Source: Rhipicephalus microplus (taxonomy: Eukaryota > Arthropoda > Arachnida > Ixodida > Ixodidae). Taken from it: DNA of 64,000 nucleotides. The notes under the pieces were generated by a model. The model was given only the letters and a program-made list of their open reading frames with translations, searched no databases and was not told the origin of the DNA. The stretch lies in NCBI RefSeq assembly GCF_043290135.1, contig NW_027464589.1, positions 4,903,001 to 4,967,000 of the forward strand, read 5' to 3'. The position numbers were made by a program, and so were the translations under genes. Positions 53,818-62,580 of this stretch are shown in pieces; within the stretch, counting starts at the first letter, position 1, and the number at the start of each line of letters is the position of its first letter.

Positions 53818-54253
53818 GCTTTGCGATACAAATTATGAAGTGAAATTAGGAAGGTGGCCGAACGAAATTTACCACAGTAACTTGAGGAAACCATACATTC
53901 TACGTCAAGCAGTCGTAAATCTGCTTTTGAATTCTTCAGAGGAAGAGGGAGCAGAAATTTTGAGTTTCAGTGATGTAATCGAAAGGGGATCGGAGGTAAC
54001 CTTGGAGCAGTTGAACCTAGAGCCTAGCTTAGGTGAAGTCCAGAAGGAGGACCTGAGAAAGATTGTTTCCGAGTTTAAAGACGCGTTTTTGGACCGCCCC
54101 GGAAACACGAGGGTGAGCGAACACGATATCGAGCTAAACGATGAGGAGTCAATCCGTAGCAAGCCGTATCGTTGTTCCCCTGTGCAACGTCGCAAGTGTG
54201 AGCCACTCTTGGTACCGCATAGGTATCGTCGCCTAAAAGTGGCCGGTTACTGA
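53818..54253 (+). pseudogene. Gypsy F integrase end joined to RT N-terminus
   Basis: Frame 53840-54253: KLGRWPNEIYHSNLRKPYIL completes the integrase C-terminal domain. Then GEVQKEDLRKIVSEFKDAFL and VSEHDIELNDEESIRSKPYR follow, which is the start of a gypsy RT (the KPYR-type first block). So integrase precedes RT in one frame, as in Gmr1-like elements. The RT stops after the SPVQRR block, and the palm and RNase H are deleted. The remaining sequence to 54942 is non-coding and ends in GGCGGCGGGGG (purine tract). Confidence 0.8.
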
Positions 54254-54942
54254 GATGGAGCGTGATACTCCGACAGCGCAACTTTGACGTTCGCTAAAAA
54301 AAAAAGGAAAGCTAAACGCTAAAGCAGGCGCATTGAGCCGTGCGTTTAGTTAGTACCTTCTCTACCTTTCGGTTTCTCACTGGTGATTCGGGGCAAAATT
54401 TTGACCTCATCACGACGTGGGCTGAGCGCTCTCGCCCAGAGTGAGCTCAAGGGGCCAACTTTATGTGGTATTCTAATTCGTTGCGTTGTTGTACGTGTGA
54501 AAATTCGAGTTCTTATTTTAAGAGTCTTGTGTCCCACATGTGCCTCTTGACGTAGAGGGAACGAAATTCCGATAGACGCGTAGCTAGGTATATGTTGTAC
54601 TATACTTTGTCTGGTGTTCTGTCGGGTGAGCGAGGGCACTTGCTTGTGTCGTGTGTTGTCTGTTGTCGAACCGTTCTTGACAAGTTGCAGAACCATCGAC
54701 AAGTGCTGAAACCAAGGATCGTCAGAGACGAGCGAAGCTGGTCTACAAGTTGTGGCCACAAGCCAGTGGAGCTGGAATCCGTCCTCAAAAATGGGATGTG
54801 TTCCCGGAACGGTGTCTGGAGCTGCATTCTCCCCATGGCCCTGGAGACGAACCTGGAGGGACCTGGCGAACGAGCGCGCCTGACATCCGAGCCACGTAGA
54901 AGCAGCTCGTCTTTCCGGCGCATTGTCTGGCGGCGGGGGTGC

Positions 54943-55694
54943 TGTTATGCCTGCGAGTCCACAGCGAACGTCCGTGCCTCTGAAAAAGGCAATCTGTGTC
55001 AAGGCCAGCACGCCAGCCCGCCTGACACGAACAACTGAACGGCGTCATTACGCCACGGCGCCTTTCTGGCGTGCATGTGCAGTGAGTCACCTCAGCAAGC
55101 GAGCCCGTCGAGTAAACAACCGGCGTCTTCCTTTCTGGCGGCTGACGCAATGCGCGGCGACGTCACTCGTCCTTGGGTGCAGCCACCTGCAGCGCAGCCT
55201 CTCCAGATTCGATGAGAAAGAAGGACGCGGCCCAGCGGCGACCTCATTGGAGGATTCTGACCTCGCGACCAGCGGCGCTTCTGGTTGGACATTTAGGTTG
55301 GACCCGGGGCATATAAAAGAAGCCCTGTGGTGCGTCGAGAGAGACCCCTTGGACAGCAGACCCATTTGAGAGTAGAGCTATGTGTTAGAGAGAAGAGCTT
55401 GGCTCTTCGGGTCTCTGTCGGCCCCAGTACCGAATTTGTAACGCCTCTGTATATATGCTGTACATAAACCTTGTTTAACTCACCGTCGTCTCGTCCGCTC
55501 GTCTATCAGCTCAGCGCAGAAGCAGTCGCGAGCTGAGAAACCTACGCTACCAAACGGCTGGTGACCTTCCCTGCGGAGTTCGAAGCAGTGGCGCCTTCGG
55601 AACCGTGTTGGCGTCGCCGTCTTTCGAAACAGTGTTTGCAGCAGTGAGATTCGTAGCGCCCTTCGTAACGTCGTCGGAGGCGAGCTTTGCAACA
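54943..55694 (+). repeat. 3' LTR of gypsy F
   Basis: 752 bp, same ends as the 5' LTR. The inner gcaacagtggtgg is changed here to gaaacagtgtttgc. A (TA)n tract follows directly. Confidence 0.9.
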
Positions 55695-55779
<85 letters not shown>

Positions 55780-55814
55780 TTAAAAACGATGGACGAACGT
55801 GCGAAAATGTTTAT

Positions 55815-55900
55815 TACATCGAACATTTTGGCAGGAGTGCCTGCCTTATTCAGGTATTCCCTGATGAAGGCAGGCCCTCCTGCCAAAACGTTCAAAGTAA
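55815..55900. ncRNA. Head-to-head pair of hammerhead-like motifs
   Basis: Plus strand, 55857-55900: TTCC, CTGATGA (exact core), A, GGCAGG / CCTGCC stem II (55869-55884), AAAA (for GAAA), CGTT. Minus strand, 55853-55815: CTGAATA, AGGCAGG / CCTGCC, AAAA, TGTT. The two share sequence and nearly mirror each other. The plus copy has the best core in the window but lacks the G of GAAA. Confidence 0.5.
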
Positions 55901-56400
55901 TAAACATTTTTGCACATTCGTCTGTCGTTTCTCAATGCATACAAAGCCCAATAAGTGCCCTGACAGGAGCCAATGCATATAATAAATATTGATGGCTGCG
56001 CCACCATTGCCGGCTCTGTCATATCTTCCAACACCCCCAACATGCACTTGAAGTGCTTAAGCTCTCCCCATTGATTTGTCATAAACTTCAAAGGAGGGCA
56101 AGCCGCCAGCGGGTTGCACCGGAGGGTGAAATAAAGAAAGGGTGGTCAAAATGTTCACTTGAAGGAAGGGTGGGTGCTTGGGAGGTATTGTTGACACTGA
56201 TGGCGTAGCTCATTTACGTTCACCTTACTTTGTTGAGTTCCTGTTCTTTCCTAATCCCGCCATGTCCCTCTTGCTTCTTTCTAACGTTTATTCCTCCTCT
56301 TTTATTGCTTCTTTTTTTGTTGTTGTTAATATTTTTCTTCTGTTCCCTTCCCTCCTGTCTTGAGAAGCTATAAGGAGACACGAAAAAGTGTAAATAGTAT

Positions 56401-56445
56401 TATGCCTATAAAAAGACGGGCTCCCGTCGAAAACGTCGGCTGAAT
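56401..56445 (+). ncRNA. Hammerhead-like motif, Penelope type
   Basis: GCC, TATAAAA, AGACGGG / CCCGTC stem II, GAAAA, CGTC, GGC. Stem II and the GAAA box are good and GTC is the canonical cleavage triplet. The CUGANGA box is degenerate. Same family as 27597-27640. Confidence 0.4.
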
Positions 56446-56492
56446 AAATAAGTTTTTATGTGAAAGCGCATGTACTTTTATAGTTTGTGTGC

Positions 56493-56493
<1 letters not shown>

Positions 56494-56565
<72 letters not shown>

Positions 56566-57227
56566 TAAATCTTTCAAAAACTAAGTTCATTGTGTTTACC
56601 AACAAAAAGAAGCCTCTACAATTTACATACTTTTTGGGAAATACTACAATCACTAGAACAGATCATGTTAAATATTTTTTCGTGTATTCTGTGTACTTAC
56701 GGCATACTATAGTAACTTATTTATGTAATAAGGCAAGCCTACAAAAACTAGAGTAGCGCAGAATAGTATCAAGACTAAAATTCATTTACCAGCTTTATCA
56801 TGGGGACTTTAAATTATCATGGGTGCATCATCTTCAACATTCTTTGAAACTTTCAGCCCGAACGAATCACAGCAAAACCTTTAGGCAACCAGTTAGCCAC
56901 ATTAATGTCCACAAATTTGCTCTATTTTTTGACGCGATTACTTGTTGGAATAACTTGTGCGAGGAAGTTGTTAACTCTGGGACGTTGGCTGTATTTATAG
57001 AGTATATTACTTTTTCTTGATGTATGTTGCCTCTTTGTATGTGTATATAAGAGAGTATATAAAGGTATAAATGTGTAGGTGTGTATATACTGGTGAGTAC
57101 TATGTCTTTCGACTTGTTAATTTTTTCAGATGTGCCAAGACATGCTGTGCATTTGTATTTATTTTCTGTTTATTTTTTGTATTCCCTCCTGCATGGGCCC
57201 GTGAAGGGCCTGCAGTATCTGTAAATA

Positions 57228-57287
<60 letters not shown>
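56494..57287 (+). mobile_element. 5'-truncated LINE tail between TA repeats
   Basis: (TA)n at 56494-56560. From about 56564 to 57020 two frames read LNLSKTKFIVFTNKKKPLQF, then HHLQHSLKLSARTNHSKTFR and DAITCWNNLCEEVVNSGTL, the post-RT end of a Jockey/CR1-type LINE. The 3' region ends in ctgtaaataaacaaa and a (TA)n tail to 57287. Confidence 0.65.
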
Positions 57288-57289
<2 letters not shown>

Positions 57290-58771
57290 GAGCGCATCCG
57301 AATCTGACAAAGAGAAGACGGCTTTTACCACCCCAGATGGGCTATATGAATTTAATGTAATGTCTTTCGGACTTTGTAATGCGCCTGCTACCTTCGAACG
57401 TATGATCGACAGCGTGCTGCGTGGCCTGAAGTGGAAAACCTGCTTATGCTACCTAGACGACATCATAGTGTTTTCGTCTACCTTTTCGCAACATCTACAA
57501 CGTCTCGAAGAAGTCCTAGGTTGCCTTGCAAAAGCTGGTTTACAGCTGAATACGAAAAAATGCATCTTCGCAAGCAAGACGATCAAGGTTCTAGGGCACT
57601 TAGTCAGCAAATACGGTATTCGACCGGATCCTGAAAAGCTTGCCGCCATCCTCGAGTTTACCTGTCCGTTGCGTCAAAAAGACCTGCGCAGTTTTCTCGG
57701 GTTGGCATCCTACTTTCGGCGCTTCATACGCAATTTCGCAAGACTTGCCTCTCCGCTCCATCAACTGCTCGCAAGGAACACGGCATTCTTCTGGTCTGAA
57801 GACTGTGAAAAGGCTTTCCTGGCGTTGAAGCAAGCCCTAACATCAGACCCGGTACTATGTCATTTCGATCCAGGTGCACCCACAATTCTTCACACTGACG
57901 CCAGTGGTCATGGTCTCGGTGCCGTTCTACTGCAGCGTGACAACACCGCACGCGAACGTGTCATCGCTTACGCCAGTCGTGCTTTGACTTCTGCCGAGAA
58001 AAATTATACAATAACCGAACAAGAGTGCCTTGCTGTTGTATGGGCGGTACAAAATTTCACCCATACCTCCACGGCTGCCACTTCACAGTCGTCACCGACC
58101 ACAACGCATTGTGCTGGCTTTCGTCGCTAAAGAACTTATCGAGTCGTCTTAGCCGCTGGGTGCTTCGTTTACAAGAGCACAACTTTGATGTCGTCTACAG
58201 GTCTGGTAAGAAGCACCAAGATGCTGATGCTCTCTCTCGCAGCCCTCTACCCAACCGTAATAGCCCACTGTCACCAATTTCCACCGCAGCATTACCCATC
58301 GCAGGTCTCAGTTGGCTAAGATCCGGCCGCCCTTCTACCCTTGTGTGGCATCAACGCGTTGACCCTTACTGCCGCTCCATAATAGCACGCTTAGAAGGCA
58401 CATCCGCTCCTCCGAACGGCCGACTTCGTTGGCAACTGAAACAATTCAAGCTTCACGATAGTGTTTTAGATCACTATATTTACCACGTTGAAGGAAACAA
58501 AGGGGTCCCCAATATACCACGTTGCCTACAACGTCAGGTTCTTGAGATATTCCACGATGATCCTGCTGCTGGGCATCTCGGCTATCACAAAACGTACGAC
58601 AAAATACGCAGTCGGTTCACCTGGCCTGGCCTCTCATCTGCGATTGCCAAATATGTTTCTTCGTGTGCCTTATCAAGTTATGTCAACAGCGGAAACGACC
58701 CACTACTGCTCCTTCTGGCTTTCTCCAACCTCTTCCTTGTCCCACTTTGCCATTCCAAGTCCTCGGGATAG
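57288..58771 (+). pseudogene. Gypsy G RT-RNase H and H2C2 domain
   Basis: 57288-58061: TTPDGLYEFNVMSFGLCNAP, KTCLCYLDDIIVFSSTF (YLDD active site), KKCIFASKTIKVLGHLVS and PTILHTDASGHGLGAVLLQ (RNase H first Asp). A frame change near 58050 leads to 58070-58771: FTVVTDHNALCWL, KKHQDADALSRSPL and HDDPAAGHLGYHKTYDKI, the integrase zinc domain. That domain loses its second Cys pair at the next frame change (about 58670). Confidence 0.9.
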
Positions 58772-59599
58772 ACTTGTACGGTCCCCTTCCCTTGACCTCC
58801 AATGGAAATCGTTGGATTGTAACGGCTGTTGACCAGCTCACTCGTTACGCGGAAACTGCCTCACTGCACGCTGGTACAGCCACTGAAGTAGCTGATTTTT
58901 TTCTGCATAACATATTTTTACGCCATGGAGCTCCACGTGTTCTGCTCAGTGACCGCGGCAAGGTCTTTCTTTCCTCTATTGTTGCTGAGATTCTATGCGC
59001 CGCCAACACCATCGACAAAACAACTTCTACTTATCATCCTCAAACAAACGGCTTGACGGAACGCTTTCATCGTACCCTCTCGGACATGATTGCCATGTAC
59101 GTTAACCCTGACCACACGAACTGGGACGCCATTTTTCCATTCGTAACGTTCGCCTACAATACAGCTACTTAACGCACCACCGGCTTTTCTCCCTATTTTC
59201 TGGTTCATGGCCACTCTCCAAGTGTAACTCTGGACGTCTCCTTCCTTTCGGCTCCTGCTACCTCAGCAAGCCCTTTATCCAAACAATTTTTGTCTCGCCT
59301 CGAGCACTGCCGTCATCTGGCCCGAATCAACACCGGCATCTCTCAGGGAGCTCGCAAGTCTCGCTACGGCTCAACACACCATGCTGTCACCTTTTCCCCA
59401 GGAGACGAAGTTCTTCTGTGGACTCCCGTGCGTGTGCCCGGCTTATGTGAAAAATTCCTGTCGTTTTATAGGGCCTTATATGATGATTGAACAAACGTGC
59501 CCCGTTAATTACCGTATTTCACCACTTAACGCTCCCTCCGACCACCGTTGCCGTGGGACAGAAATTGTGCACGTTTCTCGGCTGAAACTGTACACTTGA
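58663..59599 (+). pseudogene. Gypsy G integrase
   Basis: 58740-59172 shows LGIDLYGPLPLTSNGNRW, LLSDRGKVFLSS and TYHPQTNGLTERFHRTLSDM, all three DDE residues. After one TAA at 59170 the frame continues: TTGFSPYFLVHGHSP, LEHCRHLARINTGI, FSPGDEVLLWTPVRVPG. It then changes frame to VNYRISPL and IVHVSRLKLYT, ending at 59599. Only the stop and one frame change damage the catalytic and tail parts. Confidence 0.88.
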
Positions 59600-59793
59600 T
59601 GCAATTCCTGATATTGTCTCTCGCGCGGCCAGGAGGCCGCTTTCAGCGTGACGGGGAATTAGTGTGGGCGCAGTCACCGACTCTTCTTTATCAATTGGAC
59701 ATGTCATCATCATTTGTATAATTTCCTCATCTGTAGATATCATCATCAGTGTGTGCCAGCTCGAGCTCGCCTCGAATAAAGCTCTTCCTCATA

Positions 59794-59794
<1 letters not shown>

Positions 59795-59882
<88 letters not shown>
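59795..59882. repeat. TA microsatellite
   Basis: About 88 bp of nearly pure (TA)n, directly at the end of the gypsy G LTR segment. Confidence 0.95.
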
Positions 59883-59888
<6 letters not shown>

Positions 59889-59901
59889 TGAGCACAAACT
59901 A

Positions 59902-60982
59902 CCAAAATTACTCGAATCTATTGCGCACCTTTTTTCCGGTTGAGCAAGCTTATAAATCGCATGCACGTTAGAATCGAGTACGAAAAAAAATGAACACGGG
60001 CATTCTATTGCCATCGGCATTTATATTTACATTTCACCCTACATGTATCGGCCATTTCTGCCTATGTGTTTCCCATGTGCAGCACTTCTCACATATGCAG
60101 AGGAGTTTGTCATCTTGTAGTGCATTAGCATCGACGGCATGGAAGGGCCGACTCCAAAAACTCGACGAGTGCACCACGACGCCACTTTTAAAAGAAAAGT
60201 CATCGCTTGTGCCAAAACGGACGGAAATCAGGCCGCATCGCAGTCGTTCAGAGTTCCAGAAATGTGCGTGTGGGACTGGCGGAAACAAAAGGAGAATATT
60301 GTCGACAGCAAAGATTTACGCAAAGGCTTCAGTGGACCACAGAAGGGTCGGTTTCCGCAAAATGAAGAGCTGCTCGGCGAGTATGTGATTGAGCAGTGAG
60401 CGGCACAGCAGCCCGTGATGACAGAACTGCTCCAAGTGCAGGCTATGCTTAGAAAAAGGGCTAATGCCGAGCCAGTTTAAAGCGAGCAGGTGCTGGCTAA
60501 CTAACTTTATGAAGAAGAAAGGCTTTTCCCTCCAAAGGCGAACGGGCATATGCCAAAAGTTGCCGGAGGAGTACGAAGAAAAGCTTCACAGTTTTCAGAG
60601 GTTCGTCCTAAACTTGCGGCACAACAATGGCTACGTGCTTGGGCAAAGCGGGAATGCCGATCAGACGCCTCTTTACTTCGACATGCCTGTCACCACAACC
60701 ATCCAGAAGAAAGGGGCGAAGCAAGTTCGTGTGCTGACATCGGGCCATAGTAAAACTAGAGTGACGACAATGCTTCGTTGCACGTCAGATAGGCACAAGC
60801 TTCCCCCGTACCTCATATTTGAAAGACGCTTCCGAAAGGAGTCGTTTTCCCGAGTGGTGTGATCGTGCGGGCTAACGAGAAAAATGGGTGCACATCACAA
60901 TCGATGTCTTACTTTTTTTTTTTCGTCGTGGAAACCAGGTGCGCGTTACAATCGAGGGCGCGGTAGAATCGAGTAAATACGG
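59902..60982 (+). mobile_element. Second pogo-like transposon, deleted
   Basis: The ends CCAAAATTACTCGAATCTA (59902) and CCGTATTTACTCGATTCTA (inverse, to 60982) are inverted repeats. TA lies on both sides (59900-59901, 60983-60984). The sequence contains GCGC-rich subterminal blocks on each side. It encodes the first two-thirds of a pogo-type transposase related to that at 10621. Confidence 0.8.
60139..60862 (+). pseudogene. pogo-type transposase, N-terminal part
   Basis: An ATG at 60139 starts MEGPTPKTRRVHHDATFKRK, then FRVPEMCVWDWRKQKENI (helix-turn-helix). After stops at 60397 and 60478 and frame changes, 60480-60862 reads ASRCWLTNFMKKKGFSLQRR and SGNADQTPLYFDMP (first DDE Asp). RVTTMLRCTSDRHKLPPYLI follows. 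The second and third Asp regions are missing, so the protein could not act on its own. Confidence 0.85.
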
Positions 60983-61135
60983 TAATGGGGCACAAGATGG
61001 GAGATGAATGAGCGCTTATTTGTCTACTTCTTTGCGTCCTGTTAGTTTGCGCTTCCAATATTTTATTATGTATATGTACCAACTAGCCCGCTTATCAACC
61101 CTTCTGTAAATATACATACTTTATATATTACGAAC

Positions 61136-61850
61136 TTGATTTACGCCCACTGCAGGACAAAAACCTCTTCCATGCTCGGCCCATCAGCTCGGTCTTGTGC
61201 TTGCTGCTGCCACTTTAAACCTGCGAACTTCTCGATCTCATCTGCCCACCTATCTTTCTGTCCCCCCCTCACCCATTTGCCTTCTCTTAATATCCAGTCT
61301 GTGATTCTTGAGGAATGACAGTTATCTTGCTTTCCTGATCCGTGCCCTGTCCATGACCATTTCTTCTTAATTTTGACTATGATGTTCTTAACAGCCATTT
61401 GTACCTTGATAATTTCTGCTCCCTTCTCGCTGCGTCATCCTGAACTTAAGTTGAACCCTCTTTGTTATCCTCCAGGTTTCTGCTCCATAGGTAAGTACCA
61501 GCAACATGCAGCTGTTATATACCTTAGTCGTGAGGAATAGTGGCAATATACCACTCACAACTTGTATATGCTTGCCGAATGTGCTCCACCTCATTCTTAT
61601 TCTTCAAGTCACTTCAATCTCGTGGTTCGCCTCTGTGGTTACTACCTGTCCTACGCAGACATACTCTTCTACAACTTCAAGTGCACTGCTACCTATCTCT
61701 TCTGTTCTCTTCTGAGCTTTTTCTGCTTTCTTCATCTAATTCAGTAAACATGAATTTCAATTTGTCCCCTGAGTTACTCAGCAATGCAAATTCATCGGCG
61801 AAGTGCAAGTTCGCCGATGACATTGCATTGACACACACACATACATGCGT
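61136..61850 (-). pseudogene. RTE LINE remnant
   Basis: Minus-strand pieces in three frames: FADEFALLSNSGDKLKFMFT (RT active site FADE, normally FADD), MRWSTFGKHIQVVSGILPL with YGAETWRITKRVQL, and VRGGQKDRWADEIEKFAGL, ending FVLQWA at 61141. The order and residues follow the plus-strand RTE at 48941-49920. A CA/GT/TA repeat (about 61828-61870) cuts its upstream side. Confidence 0.8.
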
Positions 61851-62036
61851 GTGTGTGTGTGTATATATATACACATGGAGTAGACAACAGGGGAGTAGAC
61901 ACATGTACAAATCTATTTATGAAACATTTACGCCGCGGGTCACACTTGAACCACCAATTGTAGAGCATGTGCATCTTCAAGATATTGTGTACTTGCTCAA
62001 GCACTGGTTCAACAACAACAGGTGGAGTCAACATAC

Positions 62037-62184
62037 CGGTGTGGTTATGAACAGACTCGTTGGAGTCTGAGCTGAGCGTTCCTGAGGTGGACCCCATCCG
62101 CTTCAGGCTGTTGGCTCGTCGCACGATTGTGGCTACGGTGCGGCAGTACAGGGCCTTGGCCAGTGCGTCACGAGTCTGGCTCGC
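62037..62184 (-). CDS. Unconventional myosin, exon 1 of those in window
   Basis: A 148-nt exon: ASQTRDALAKALYCRTVATI, then VRRANSLKRMGSTSG, then a Ser-rich TLSSDSNESVHNHT. RDALAKALY...VRRxNS is the conserved upper-50K helix pair that follows switch I in myosins. The acceptor CCTTTTTCTCAG lies above 62184 and the donor is GTATGT at 62036. It enters in phase 0 and leaves one base, which exon 2 completes to Asp. The following intron spans 25883-62036 (about 36.2 kb) and holds most of the elements listed here. Exons for the P-loop and switch I would lie beyond 64000. Confidence 0.93.
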
Positions 62185-62580
62185 CTGAGAAAAAGGAAAG
62201 CGAGGTTCGTTAGTCATGCAGGGGGGCTTTTGGAGTACGTTTGAAAGGAGAGGCTCTTAAAACTTGATGTCGGGTAGGTGGGTGCGAAACTTTATTGAGA
62301 TCTGAATGTAAACTTTTAACAGATAAAGTGCTTACCAGTGCAAACGACTGGGCAGGAGGGGATAGGAGAAGAGGCGAGACAGAGCGCTTAGCTGCCAACA
62401 ATTATACCAACACGCCCAATCCTACTGTTTCTTGTGATTCAACAGATGTCTGTCTGGTTGGGTATGTAAAGTGGGAAACTATTTAAACTCCAACCAATAA
62501 GTACGTGAAGATGTGTAAACTGGAAGTTTTGAAACCGACTTGGTTAATTCCTCAGGGGGGACTGAGTTTTAGCCGCGTCT

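Larger units (their letters stand above)
49982..55694 (+). mobile_element. Gypsy element F (Gmr1-like order), internally deleted
   Basis: LTRs 49982-50733 and 54943-55694, both 752 bp (TGTTATGCC...GCAACA), differ by roughly 4% by eye. The primer site GTGGTGGCAGCGGTGGGAT follows the 5' LTR. Internally: gag with a solo LTR inserted, protease, integrase C-terminus, then the RT N-terminus. Integrase core and RT catalytic part are deleted. The element is inserted in a TA-rich tract, which is seen on both sides. Confidence 0.85.
55695..56493 (+). mobile_element. TA repeat and Penelope-like non-coding ends
   Basis: (TA)n to about 55776, then a head-to-head pair of hammerhead-like motifs (55815-55900). 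From about 56130 to 56490 follows a segment resembling, in inverse orientation, 27540-27900, with a third motif at 56401-56445. No RT is attached. These seem to be leftover terminal repeats of Penelope-like elements. Confidence 0.6.
57288..59794 (+). mobile_element. Gypsy element G, 5'-truncated
   Basis: Begins inside RT directly after a (TA)n tract and ends inside an LTR-like segment (AATAAA at 59775-59780) directly before another (TA)n tract. Pol from the RT fingers to the integrase end is present with several frame changes. ACGGGGAAT followed by TAGTGTGGGC (about 59652) resembles the polypurine tract and LTR start of gypsy A. Confidence 0.8.

Noticed and set aside
55542..57307. ORFs of alternating Ile and Tyr
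   Set aside because: They are read-through of (TA)n microsatellites, also at 59664-59891.
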